Part shown: in pieces, positions 15,800 through 24,411 of the stretch
How the letters are laid out: each line of letters opens with the position of its first letter
How positions within the stretch are numbered: the first letter of the stretch is position 1
NCBI GenBank assembly: GCA_045543615.1
Contig: JAZPXL010000060.1
Location: forward strand, 9,536 to 73,535
Origin: CAG-390 sp045543615
GTDB taxonomy: Bacteria > Bacillota > Clostridia > Oscillospirales > CAG-272
Direction: 5' to 3'
Length of the DNA stretch: 64,000 nucleotides
Notes under the pieces: generated by a model
Told to the model about the DNA's origin: nothing
What the model saw: only the letters and a program-made list of their open reading frames with translations
The model's database searches: none
Translations under genes and position numbers: made by a program

Positions 15800-16912
15800 T
15801 TAGTGAAGGATGCAACGCTCTGTGTCCTTATCGAAGATGTGGAGACGGCTCATATCGAATGCAACCTTGATTGTATCACCTGAACGAGAGGTGGAACGAG
15901 AGGATACACGAGCGATAAGCTTTGTCTCGCCGATAAGGATGTAGAGATAAATCTCTGCGCCCATAAGCTCAGTTACGTCAACGTAAGCGTCAAGCTGGCT
16001 GTCGGGGAACTGAGTGAGGTAAATAGGCTCGTCGTGAATTGCTTCGGGACGAAGACCTGCGATAACTTCCTGACCGATATAATCCTTGATCTCGGGGTTG
16101 TTTGCCTTCTCTGCGGGAAGCTTGATGGAAACATCCTCGAAGTTGAAGTATACATCCTCACCCTTCTTCTCAAGAACACCGTTGATGAAGTTCATCTGAG
16201 GAGTTCCGATAAATCCTGCAACAAAGATGTTTACAGGGTAATCGTAGAGGTTCTGAGGAGTATCAACCTGCTGAATGAGACCGTCCTTCATAACAACGAT
16301 ACGAGTAGCCATTGTCATAGCCTCTACCTGGTCATGTGTTACGTAGATGAATGTAGTCTCAACGCTCTTATGAAGCTTTGTAAGCTCGGTTCTCATCGAT
16401 GCACGAAGCTTAGCATCGAGGTTGGAGAGAGGCTCGTCAAGAAGGAATACCTTAGGCTTACGAACGATAGCACGTCCGAGAGCAACACGCTGCTTCTGAC
16501 CACCGGAGAGAGCCTTAGGCTTTCTGTCGAGAAGGTGTGTGATGTCAAGGATGCGAGCTGCTTCCTCAACACGACGCTTAATCTCTTCCTTGGGAGTCTT
16601 GTTCAGCTTAAGACCGAACGCCATGTTCTCAAATACTGTCATATGAGGATAGAGCGCGTAGTTCTGGAACACCATCGCGATCTTTCTATCCTTAGGAGCT
16701 ACGTCATTTACGAGCTGGTCGCCGATAAAGAGTTCGCCCTCTGTAATCTCTTCAAGACCTGCAACCATACGGAGAGTTGTTGTCTTACCACAACCCGAAG
16801 GGCCTACAAGTACGAGAAATTCTTTGTCTTTGATTTCAAGATTGAAGTCCGAAACGGCTGTAACACCACCGGGATACTTCTTGTAAATGTGCTTAAGAGA
16901 TACACTTGCCAT
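15800..16912 (-). CDS. Carbohydrate ABC transporter ATP-binding protein (MsmK/UgpC type)
   Basis: A 370-residue ATPase with Walker A GPSGCGKTT (residues 38-46), Q-loop FQNYALYPHMTV, signature LSGGQKQRVALGRAI, Walker B VFLLDEPLSNLD and switch His in THDQ. A C-terminal TOBE/OB domain of about 130 residues is typical of MsmK, UgpC and MalK. No sugar permease genes are next to it, so it is probably the shared ATPase that energises several sugar transporters encoded elsewhere. The binding lipoprotein at 57.7-59.2 kb could be one client. It is monocistronic with its own terminator. Confidence 0.93.
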   Translation of the reverse strand: MASVSLKHIYKKYPGGVTAVSDFNLEIKDKEFLVLVGPSGCGKTTTLRMVAGLEEITEGELFIGDQLVNDVAPKDRKIAMVFQNYALYPHMTVFENMAFGLKLNKTPKEEIKRRVEEAARILDITHLLDRKPKALSGGQKQRVALGRAIVRKPKVFLLDEPLSNLDAKLRASMRTELTKLHKSVETTFIYVTHDQVEAMTMATRIVVMKDGLIQQVDTPQNLYDYPVNIFVAGFIGTPQMNFINGVLEKKGEDVYFNFEDVSIKLPAEKANNPEIKDYIGQEVIAGLRPEAIHDEPIYLTQFPDSQLDAYVDVTELMGAEIYLYILIGETKLIARVSSRSTSRSGDTIKVAFDMSRLHIFDKDTERCILH

Positions 16913-16972
16913 TTATAAAAATCCTCCTTGAATTACGAACAAACCGAGCACACGGTTTAATCAATGTTTTTC

Positions 16973-17000
16973 TTCATATATTGTACCAAATTTCTGTCAA
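16973..17000 (-). promoter_or_regulatory. Possible promoter of the sugar ABC ATPase
   Basis: On the minus strand, perfect TTGACA (16995-17000), 16 bp, then TATGAA (16973-16978). The -10 is imperfect. Confidence 0.4.
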
Positions 17001-17040
17001 AAATGATAGGTGTTAAATCCCCAAAATTTAATTAAGTATT

Positions 17041-17057
17041 TTGTGCATCTTGCACAA
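17041..17057. promoter_or_regulatory. Dyad TTGTGCA-N3-TGCACAA upstream of the sugar ABC ATPase
   Basis: A perfect 7-3-7 inverted repeat about 40 bp upstream of the presumed -35 box and about 95 bp past the tex stop. There is no T-run on either side, so a protein-binding site is likelier than a terminator. Confidence 0.45.
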
Positions 17058-17150
17058 GTATTGTCATTTTAGGATGAAAATCAAACTTTTTGTGAATTTT
17101 ATTGACAATCTTTTGGTAACTCTGATTTACCTTTGCGCCAAAAAGGCGTA

Positions 17151-19313
17151 TCAGTCATCCTCTTTAAACCTCATCGTGAGGGCAATTCTCTGCTTTGCTA
17201 CATCAACGGAAAGCACTCGCACACGGACGATATCACCAACGGAAAGCACCTCGGAGGGATGCTTGATGAACTTGTCGCAAATGCGTGAAATGTGGACAAG
17301 TCCGTCCTGATGTACTCCAATATCAACGAATGCACCGAAGTCAATAACGTTGCGAACAGTACCCGTAAGAACCATTCCCTCTTTAAGTGAGTTTATGTCA
17401 AGTACATCGTCACGGAGGATGGGTGCGGCGAAGCTGTCACGAACGTCACGTCCGGGCTTTTCAAGCTCTGCCACGATGTCATTAAGTGTGGGCTCACCTA
17501 TTCCAAGCTCTTCGCAGATCTTCGCCTTACCTGCCTGTGCGACACGGTTTGAAAGCAAGCGCAGTCCACCGTTTCTTATCTCGGACTCATCGTATCCGAA
17601 CATTTCAAGCAGACGGTGCGCAGCCTCGTATGACTCGGGGTGCACTCCCGTTGAGTCAAGAACCTCTTGGGAGCCTGAAACGCGCAAAAATCCTGCGCAC
17701 TGCTCAAACGCTTTAGCTCCAAGTCTTGGAACTCTGAGCAATTCAGCTCTCGATTCAAACTCGCCGTATTCCTCACGGTACTTGACAATATTCTTTGCAA
17801 CGGGCATACTGATACCCGAAATATAGGAAAGGAGCGAATATGACGCTGTATTAAGGTCAACTCCAACGGAGTTTACGCAATCCTCGACAACGCCGCTGAG
17901 CGCACCATCAAGGCGAGCAGGCTTCATATCGTGCTGATACTGTCCGACGCCTACGCTTCTCGGCTCAATCTTGACAAGCTCTGCCAGGGGATCTTGCAGA
18001 CGTCTTGCGATAGAAACGGCAGAACGCTGTGTAACATCGAAATCGGGAAATTCTTCAGCACCGAGCTTCGAAGCCGAGTAAACTGATGCTCCGGCCTCGC
18101 TGACCATAATATACTTACAATCAAGTCCACTATCACGGAGAAGACCTGCAATAAAGATCTCGCTCTCCTTTGATGCAGTACCGTTGCCGATTGCAATAAC
18201 ATTTACGCCATATTTACGGATAAGTCCAACGACCACCTTTGTACTCTCTGCAATTTTCTGCTGAGGCTTTGTTGGGTAAATAACTGCCGTATCAATAACC
18301 TTACCGGTCTTATCTACAACTGCAAGCTTACAGCCTGTACGGTAACCGGGGTCAAAGCCCATAACTGTCTTACCCCTGAGAGGTGGCTGCATAAGAAGAT
18401 GCTTGAGGTTATCTGCAAACACCTTGATCGCACCCTCGCTTGCAACATCTGTAAGATCATTTCTAATCTCACGCTCGACCGAAGGAGCTATAAGTCTTTC
18501 GTAGCTGTCCTCAATAGCGGCAAGCACCTGTTCTTTTGCAGGACTTTCCTCGTTCTTAATAAACTTACGATAGAGGTAAACCTTTACGATGTCGCTCTGA
18601 AGCTCAAGCGTAACCTTGAGGAAGCCCTCCTTCTCTCCTCTGTTTATTGCGAGAACGCGGTGAGGGAGAATTTTCTTTACCTTTTCTGTAAAATCGTAAT
18701 ACTGAGCATAAACGGAATCCTCATCCCCGGCTGCCTTTGAAACGATTGCGCCGTGTTCAAATGTAAGAGTTCTTACTGACTTACGGCAGGATGCGTCATC
18801 GGAAACAAGCTCTGCTATGATATCTCTTGCGCCTGCAAGAGCAGCTGCCACGTCAGCAACGCCTTTTTCTTCATCTATATAATCAGCTGCAAGCTCGTCT
18901 ATCGTCTTTTCGTATTCGGAAAGCTGTGCAAAAAGCAGCTCTGCCAGAGCCTGCAGTCCTCTTTCACGGGCAACTGATGCTCTGGTCTTTCTGTGTGGAC
19001 GGTAGGGACGATAGATGTCATCAACCTCTGTCATTGTCTGTGCTGCATCGATAGCGGCGATCAGCTCATCTGTAAGCTTGCCCTGCGCACCGATGAGGTT
19101 CTTGACCTCCTCACGTCTCTTCGCAATTCCCCTGAGGTATACAAGTCGGTCATTGAGATCACGAAGTACCGTGTCATCAAGTGAGCCTGTTACCTCTTTA
19201 CGATAACGAGCGATAAAGGGGATGGTATTGCCCTCGTCGATAAGTGCGACGGTGCGCTCTACCTGCTCCTCCTTGAGTTGAAATTCTTCTGCAAGAATCT
19301 GTTCAATTGTCAT
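17151..19313 (-). CDS. tex: Tex family RNA-binding transcription accessory protein
   Basis: A 720-residue Tex, a cytosolic nucleic-acid binding protein related to eukaryotic Spt6. The order is as expected. There is an N-terminal HTH-like region, then the YqgF/RNase H-like domain (GFDPGYRTGCKLAVVDKTG, about residues 318-336). Two helix-hairpin-helix stretches follow (about 480-560), and an S1 domain closes the protein (about 640-715, GTVRNVIDFGAFVDIGVHQDGLVHIS). The length is normal. The start has AGGAG at good spacing. It is last in the operon after the pseudouridine synthase gene, 42 bp downstream. Confidence 0.94.
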   Translation of the reverse strand: MTIEQILAEEFQLKEEQVERTVALIDEGNTIPFIARYRKEVTGSLDDTVLRDLNDRLVYLRGIAKRREEVKNLIGAQGKLTDELIAAIDAAQTMTEVDDIYRPYRPHRKTRASVARERGLQALAELLFAQLSEYEKTIDELAADYIDEEKGVADVAAALAGARDIIAELVSDDASCRKSVRTLTFEHGAIVSKAAGDEDSVYAQYYDFTEKVKKILPHRVLAINRGEKEGFLKVTLELQSDIVKVYLYRKFIKNEESPAKEQVLAAIEDSYERLIAPSVEREIRNDLTDVASEGAIKVFADNLKHLLMQPPLRGKTVMGFDPGYRTGCKLAVVDKTGKVIDTAVIYPTKPQQKIAESTKVVVGLIRKYGVNVIAIGNGTASKESEIFIAGLLRDSGLDCKYIMVSEAGASVYSASKLGAEEFPDFDVTQRSAVSIARRLQDPLAELVKIEPRSVGVGQYQHDMKPARLDGALSGVVEDCVNSVGVDLNTASYSLLSYISGISMPVAKNIVKYREEYGEFESRAELLRVPRLGAKAFEQCAGFLRVSGSQEVLDSTGVHPESYEAAHRLLEMFGYDESEIRNGGLRLLSNRVAQAGKAKICEELGIGEPTLNDIVAELEKPGRDVRDSFAAPILRDDVLDINSLKEGMVLTGTVRNVIDFGAFVDIGVHQDGLVHISRICDKFIKHPSEVLSVGDIVRVRVLSVDVAKQRIALTMRFKEDD

Positions 19314-19355
19314 TGTGGTTTCTCCTGATGAATAATTGCTAAGCTTTTATTTATT

Positions 19356-20066
19356 TTATTCGCCGTATGCGGCGAGTTTTAGTAGTTGAACTTCCTCGTC
19401 ACTTAGATATCGCCACTCGCCACGCTCAAGTGACGTGTCAAGTGCGAGAGGCCCGAAGCTAACTCTCTCAAGTGTAACTATTCTATTTCCGACAGCATAA
19501 AGCATCTGCTTTATCTGATGATATTTTCCCTCTTTGATGGTGATATATCCCTCTTTGTCACTCACCATCCCGACAATGCAAGGCTTGGTCAGATAACCTC
19601 CCTCAATATGCACGCCGCACTCAAGCTCCACCCTCTCCGACTCACCGAGTGGAAAAGCGCAAGTAAAGCGATATTTTTTAGGAACGTGTCTTTGGGGGGA
19701 TAGCAAGCGATGCGACATCTCACCGTCATCGGTCAGTATCATCATACCTATTGTATATTTGTCGAGTCTGCCACAGGGATGAACACGCTCTGCGTCTGCT
19801 TCTGCAAGCAGCTCCGTGACAACGGGAGCATTCTTGTCCTCTCTTGCGCTGATATAGCCCTCGGGCTTATTCAGCATTATGTAAATATGCTCACGGTATT
19901 CGACCGTCTTGCCGCAATACACAACACGGTCGGTGCAAGGATCGACTTGCACGGAGGGGCTTTTAACGCTCTCTCCGTTGAGCGTTACTCTACCCGCCCT
20001 CACCGCCTTTGAAATTTCGGAACGAGAGGCAAGGCCTGACGAAGAAATCAGCTTATCAAGTCTCAT
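19356..20066 (-). CDS. Pseudouridine synthase, RsuA/RluB family
   Basis: About 236 residues from the ATG at 20066, placed by the GTGGAGGG site just upstream; a GTG at 20078 overlaps that site and is unlikely. The N-terminal S4 RNA-binding domain (RLDKLISSSGLASRSEISKAV, residues 2-22) precedes the catalytic domain. There the motif GRLDKYTIGMMILTDDG (about residues 97-113) carries the catalytic Asp. The protein isomerises a uridine in ribosomal RNA; the small size and KMLYAV-like ending favour RsuA (16S U516) over RluB/E/F. The residues after the catalytic Asp read KYT where most relatives have xxT/S, within family variation. It is cotranscribed with tex. Confidence 0.88.
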   Translation of the reverse strand: MRLDKLISSSGLASRSEISKAVRAGRVTLNGESVKSPSVQVDPCTDRVVYCGKTVEYREHIYIMLNKPEGYISAREDKNAPVVTELLAEADAERVHPCGRLDKYTIGMMILTDDGEMSHRLLSPQRHVPKKYRFTCAFPLGESERVELECGVHIEGGYLTKPCIVGMVSDKEGYITIKEGKYHQIKQMLYAVGNRIVTLERVSFGPLALDTSLERGEWRYLSDEEVQLLKLAAYGE

Positions 20067-20096
20067 TTTTCCCTCCACTCATAAAATTTTGCAAGT

Positions 20097-20192
20097 CTAC
20101 CAAGTAAAAACTATTATCATAACACATCCGATTATCAGCACTCCAAGCCCAAATGCGATGAAGAACTGACGGATAAAATTGTCTTTTTCCAA
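20097..20192 (-). CDS. Candidate 31-residue single-pass membrane protein
   Basis: A short frame starting at TTG (20190-20192) with a GGGGGTGAG site 3-4 bp upstream. It has a charged N-terminus (EKDNFIRQ) and then one hydrophobic helix of about 20 residues (FFIAFGLGVLIIGCVMIIVF). It lies between the promoter at 20266-20294 and the pseudouridine synthase gene, 30 bp from the latter. The frame stays open further upstream, but that part has no start signal and is low-complexity. Function unknown; it could also be non-coding leader. Confidence 0.45.
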   Translation of the reverse strand: MEKDNFIRQFFIAFGLGVLIIGCVMIIVFTW

Positions 20193-20265
20193 GCACTCAC
20201 CCCCAAAAATATTCTTTGCAATATTGAGGGCAATATACAGGAAATGATGATTACAAACAAAAAAT

Positions 20266-20294
20266 ATTATACCACAAATTCGAGTAATTGTAAA
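20266..20294 (-). promoter_or_regulatory. Promoter of the small ORF-pseudouridine synthase-tex operon
   Basis: On the minus strand, TTTACA (20289-20294), 17 bp, then TATAAT (20266-20271). The leader contains a 6-4-6 dyad, ATATTG-AGGG-CAATAT on the plus strand at 20221-20236. Confidence 0.75.
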
Positions 20295-20385
20295 GTATTT
20301 TATTAAAACATCTTCTTCGTTTGCCAACTCTATTTTAAGGCTTTAATTCATTTTTTGTAAGATGGTAATTTTTTTGTTTTTTTAC

Positions 20386-20414
20386 TTGACATAATGTGAG
20401 AAATGTGAGATAAT
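20386..20414 (+). promoter_or_regulatory. Promoter of the beta-galactosidase gene with repeated spacer
   Basis: TTGACA (20386-20391), 17 bp, then GATAAT (20409-20414). The spacer is filled by two direct copies of AATGTGAG, 9 bp apart at 20393-20409. That is where a repressor would block RNA polymerase. The remaining sequence from 20295 to 20495 shows no other feature. Confidence 0.75.
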
Positions 20415-20495
20415 ATTAACAAGACTGTTTGTTATATAAATATTATATTTATATGACTAAAGTAGCAAAAATACAAAAAATAAAGGAGCAATTCT

Positions 20496-23400
20496 ATGGG
20501 ATTTGAATACTCTTATCACAAATCGATCGAGGTTCTCCATCTCGGTTGCGAAAAGCCCAGGGCCTACTTCGTTCCCTATCACAGCGAGGCAGCTGCTCTC
20601 ACCGACAACCGTGCTAACAGCGCACGCTTCTTCTCTCTTTGTGGAGATTGGGATTTCCGTTTCTATCCCACACCCTCAAAGATAGATAATTTCACCACCC
20701 CTGCATTTGATCGTTCGGGTATGGACAAGATGATCGTTCCCCGCTCTTGGCAGACGGTTCTTGGAAAAGGATATGATACGCCTAACTACACAAACGTAAG
20801 CTATCCCTATCCTCTCGATCCCCCTCACACACCCGATGACAATCCCTCTGCACTCTACGTTCGTGATTTCACACTCACATCCGATTATCTCGATGGCCGT
20901 GAAATTTACATAAACTTTGAGGGTGTGGATTCCTGCTTCTATCTCTATATCAACAATAACTTTGTAGGATACAGCCAGGTCAGCCACAATACAAGTGAAT
21001 TCTGTATCACAAAGTATGTCCGTGAGGGCAACAACAATATAAAGGTTCTTGTTTTCAAGTGGTGCGATGGCTCTTATCTTGAGGACCAGGACAAATTCCG
21101 TTTCTCCGGTATCTTCCGTGAGGTATATCTTCTCTCCCGTGACAAGGTACACATCAAGGATCTTTATGTTCGCACAAATCTCAACGCTTCATACTCACAG
21201 GCAGTTGTCAGCGTAAACACCCTTCTGTGTGGCGAGAGCGAAGTTGAGTACAAGCTTCTTGGTGTTAGTGGCACTGAGGAAAGTGGTGGATCTCTTACAG
21301 TTAATACAGAGGGCACCTTTGAGCTTCTTGTTGCCTCCCCCAAGCTTTGGTCTGACGAAGTACCGAATCTCTACACTCTTGTTCTTAAATGTGGTGATGA
21401 GTTTATCTCCATTCCTGTTGGTATCCGTGAGATCGTAATAAAGAACCGTGTCGTTTACATCAACGGCAAGAAGGTAAAGGCAAGAGGCGTTAACCGTCAC
21501 GACAGCCATCCTATCTTAGGCTCTGCAACTCCTATGGATCATATGCTTGAAGATCTCTACATCCTCAAGCGTCACAACTTCAATATGGTGCGCACCTCGC
21601 ACTACCCCAACGATCCGAGATTTTACACTCTCTGCGACCGTCTCGGCTTCTATGTCTGCGACGAGATGGACTATGAGTCCCACGGAATGCAGAGAATCGG
21701 TCAGTGGGATTATTTCTCCGAAAGTCCCGAGTACACAGGCGTTCTTCTTGACCGTTGCGAGCGTATGTTTGAGCGTGACAAGAACCATCCCTGCGTAATT
21801 ATGTGGTCGCTTGGCAACGAGAACGGTGCCGGCGATAACCAGAAGATTATGTCCGACTACATTCGCTCCCGTATGCCCGGCAGCATCGTTCACTGTGAGG
21901 ACATTTGCCGCCGTCTGCGTGATGTCAAGCACGAGGAGGGTTCTAAGTATTACGGCGTAACCGATGTTGATTGGGTTGACATCGAGAGCCGTATGTATCC
22001 ATCTCACGAGGAGATGTTCTCCTACATTCACAACAAGAAATTTGCATACCCCTACTTTATGTGCGAATATTGTCACGCTATGGGTAACGGCCCCGGTGAC
22101 CTTGCACAGTATTGGGAGATCATTTACGCAAATGACAACTTCTTTGGTGGATGCGTATGGGAATATACCGACCATTCCGTTGCAACGGGTGATAATATCT
22201 ATGCAGATCCCCACTATATTTACGGTGGCGATTTCGGTGACTATCCTCACGATGGCAACTTCTGTGTAGATGGCGTTGTTTATCCTGATCGCCGTCCGAG
22301 CACAGGTCTTCGTGAGCACAAGCAGGTAACACGTCCCTTCGCTATCAGCGAGGTCAGCGCAGACGGTTCGTTCCGTATTCGCAGCCGTCGTTGCTTCACA
22401 AGCCTTGAGGATCTTTGCCTGTTCTGGAGCGTTGAGCGTGACGGTAAGGTTATCCGTGACGGTCTTATTCCTACACTTAAAGTTCCTGCAGAGCGTTCAA
22501 GAAAGTATCAGCTTGATTTCTCAGGACTTGATCTCTACGGTGATGTAACCGTCAACTTCTCTGTTCGTCAGCTTCACGCTACACCTTGGGCAGAGGCAGG
22601 CTATGAAGTTGCAAGTGAGCAGTTCGAGCTTCCTGCCGCTGCTCGTCCCAAGAAGACCACCATCCCCTCCACATCCACTCTTACAACAGAGACAACGGAT
22701 GATGAGTTCATTATCTCTACTGCATCAACAGAGTACCGTGTAAGCCGTTACAGCGGCCTTATCACCTCTCTCATCGACGAGGGCAAGCAGATGCTTGATT
22801 CCCCCATTGTTCCGACGATCTTCCGTGCGCCTACCGACAACGACAGACGAATTAAGAGAGATTGGCACGCAAACAAGTTCGATATCGCCAAGACAAAGTG
22901 CTATTCCATTTCTCTTGCAGAAGCTGATGACAAATCGGCAACTATTGAAGCATCTCTATCGCTTGGTGGTGTTATTCTTCAGCCCATTCTCTTTATGGAT
23001 GTTAAGTACACATTCACCAATGCAGGTGATGTAATTCTCACGTTTGACGTTACCAAGCGTAAGGATCTGCGCCCCACTCTTCCGAGATTTGGCGTTGAGT
23101 TCAAGATGCCCGAGGGCAACGAAAAGATCGAATACTTCGGCCGTGGCCCCGGTGAATCGTATGTTGATGAGAGAAACTCCTCTCGCCTTGGTCGTTTTTC
23201 AAGCTCGGTACACGATCATTTTGAGCATTATATCAAGCCTCAGGAGAATATGGCACACGTCGACACTCGTTGGGTAGCTATTACAAACGATGTTCGTCAC
23301 GGCCTGCTCTGTCTCTGTGTTGATGCTCCCATCTCCTTTAACTGCTCGCATTTCACACCCAAGCAGATTTCCGAGACTGCCCACGATTACGAGCTTGTTC

Positions 23401-23573
23401 CACTCAAGCAGACAGTAGTCAACCTCGATTACAAGCACACGGGCATTGGCTCACATTCTTGTGGTCCTGAGCTTCTTGATCAATTCAAGTTCAGCGAAAC
23501 TGAGTTTACTTACAGAGTAAGAATTCTCCCCGTGCACTTCAACGATGTTGATCCTTTCGCAGAGCTGAGCTAA
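20496..23573 (+). CDS. lacZ: Beta-galactosidase, glycoside hydrolase family 2
   Basis: A 1025-residue LacZ-type enzyme hydrolysing terminal beta-galactosides. The order is an N-terminal jelly-roll (about 40-215), an Ig-like domain, a TIM barrel (about 315-620), a second Ig-like domain, and the C-terminal beta-sandwich domain that closes the E. coli LacZ active site. The acid/base Glu is residue 442 in WSLGNEN and the nucleophile Glu is residue 524 in FMCEYCHAMGNG. The NRHDSHP motif near residue 336 is also typical. There is no signal peptide, so the enzyme is cytosolic and acts on imported sugar. The length equals E. coli LacZ. It is a single gene, with a strong AAGGAG site and terminators on both sides. 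Confidence 0.95.
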   Translation: MGFEYSYHKSIEVLHLGCEKPRAYFVPYHSEAAALTDNRANSARFFSLCGDWDFRFYPTPSKIDNFTTPAFDRSGMDKMIVPRSWQTVLGKGYDTPNYTNVSYPYPLDPPHTPDDNPSALYVRDFTLTSDYLDGREIYINFEGVDSCFYLYINNNFVGYSQVSHNTSEFCITKYVREGNNNIKVLVFKWCDGSYLEDQDKFRFSGIFREVYLLSRDKVHIKDLYVRTNLNASYSQAVVSVNTLLCGESEVEYKLLGVSGTEESGGSLTVNTEGTFELLVASPKLWSDEVPNLYTLVLKCGDEFISIPVGIREIVIKNRVVYINGKKVKARGVNRHDSHPILGSATPMDHMLEDLYILKRHNFNMVRTSHYPNDPRFYTLCDRLGFYVCDEMDYESHGMQRIGQWDYFSESPEYTGVLLDRCERMFERDKNHPCVIMWSLGNENGAGDNQKIMSDYIRSRMPGSIVHCEDICRRLRDVKHEEGSKYYGVTDVDWVDIESRMYPSHEEMFSYIHNKKFAYPYFMCEYCHAMGNGPGDLAQYWEIIYANDNFFGGCVWEYTDHSVATGDNIYADPHYIYGGDFGDYPHDGNFCVDGVVYPDRRPSTGLREHKQVTRPFAISEVSADGSFRIRSRRCFTSLEDLCLFWSVERDGKVIRDGLIPTLKVPAERSRKYQLDFSGLDLYGDVTVNFSVRQLHATPWAEAGYEVASEQFELPAAARPKKTTIPSTSTLTTETTDDEFIISTASTEYRVSRYSGLITSLIDEGKQMLDSPIVPTIFRAPTDNDRRIKRDWHANKFDIAKTKCYSISLAEADDKSATIEASLSLGGVILQPILFMDVKYTFTNAGDVILTFDVTKRKDLRPTLPRFGVEFKMPEGNEKIEYFGRGPGESYVDERNSSRLGRFSSSVHDHFEHYIKPQENMAHVDTRWVAITNDVRHGLLCLCVDAPISFNCSHFTPKQISETAHDYELVPLKQTVVNLDYKHTGIGSHSCGPELLDQFKFSETEFTYRVRILPVHFNDVDPFAELS

Positions 23574-23585
23574 TAAAACAACAAA

Positions 23586-23616
23586 AAACGGTCGTGCTCA
23601 ATGAGCACGACCGTTT
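23586..23616. terminator. Bidirectional terminator after lacZ
   Basis: A 14-bp perfect stem (AAACGGTCGTGCTC and its complement) around AAT, 12 bp after the lacZ stop and 9 bp from the convergent membrane-protein gene. Confidence 0.88.
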
Positions 23617-23625
23617 CCTATTTGG

Positions 23626-24381
23626 TCAATAATTGATTATCGCCATAAACATCTCTTTGGCGTAAGAATACTTTGCATCAGATCCAACACCACCTATGGA
23701 GTTGGGCTGTCTCAAGCAAAGAACCGTATCCTTTGGGATACTTGCAAAAGTCTCTGCATTGTCTTTTGCAAAATTCGTGTCCCAGAACATAACATAATAG
23801 CCGTCCTCGGTGTAGTCCGGAACTTCATTTACTACGTCGGAGAGCTTGCAGAACACATTAGTCGGAAGCTCGTCAAAGAGCCATTTTTCAAGCAGGCAGA
23901 TAGAATATTCACCCGACTGCATAAGCATTGAAAATCCACTATGCTCGTTGGTATTGATGTATGTATTGACCTCTACAACATCTTCTCCACGAAGCACAGC
24001 CTCCTTGCGTGCCTCAACCTGCTCTGCTGAGTAGATATTCTTTGCGGCAATATCGTATTCCTTAACTCCGTCGCCGTTGAAATCCTTTGGCATAACACTC
24101 TCAAAAGCGTCAAGCATCTCCGGGAATTTTTCCTGCGTTGCAAGGTACGCAGACCCTGCATAAAGCATTGTAATGTCAGCCTTTGAGGAATCGCACATCT
24201 GAAGAGTGGACACTGTAAAGAGGATTGCAACGCCTATTGCGACAACAACCTTCCATTTATGGTAAAACCAGAAATTGTCAAGCCATCCCAAAAAGCCGCC
24301 GTTTACTATTATATCCCCACCATCAAGCTTTTCTTCCTGATTCTGTGGATGGGGCTCTTTTTGTGGTGTGTTCTGATTCAT
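23626..24381 (-). CDS. Single-pass membrane protein of unknown function
   Basis: 251 residues: a charged, Gln/Pro-rich cytosolic N-terminus (1-35), a WFYHKWK-flanked membrane helix (about residues 45-61), and an outer domain of about 185 residues with no motif I know. Proteins with a short N-tail, a (F/Y)xxKW(K/R) helix entry and an extracytoplasmic domain are common and uncharacterised in Clostridia. The outer part contains EF-hand-like DFNGDGVKEYD at about residues 99-109, a plausible calcium loop. It starts 30 bp after the SDR gene, so the two are probably cotranscribed. Confidence 0.7.
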   Translation of the reverse strand: MNQNTPQKEPHPQNQEEKLDGGDIIVNGGFLGWLDNFWFYHKWKVVVAIGVAILFTVSTLQMCDSSKADITMLYAGSAYLATQEKFPEMLDAFESVMPKDFNGDGVKEYDIAAKNIYSAEQVEARKEAVLRGEDVVEVNTYINTNEHSGFSMLMQSGEYSICLLEKWLFDELPTNVFCKLSDVVNEVPDYTEDGYYVMFWDTNFAKDNAETFASIPKDTVLCLRQPNSIGGVGSDAKYSYAKEMFMAIINY

Positions 24382-24411
24382 TGTTCGCCTCTGTAAATCG
24401 TTTGTTTAATA

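Noticed and set aside
16034..16918. 294-codon plus-strand frame
   Set aside because: It is antisense to the strongly recognised sugar ABC ATPase, low in family-like motifs and without a start signal.
20193..20327. Upstream extension of the 31-residue frame to 76 codons
   Set aside because: It runs through the -10/-35 boxes of the promoter at 20266-20294, so it cannot be translated from that transcript.
21516..22319. 267-codon minus-strand frame
   Set aside because: It is antisense to the lacZ catalytic domain, where codon bias leaves the complementary frame open.
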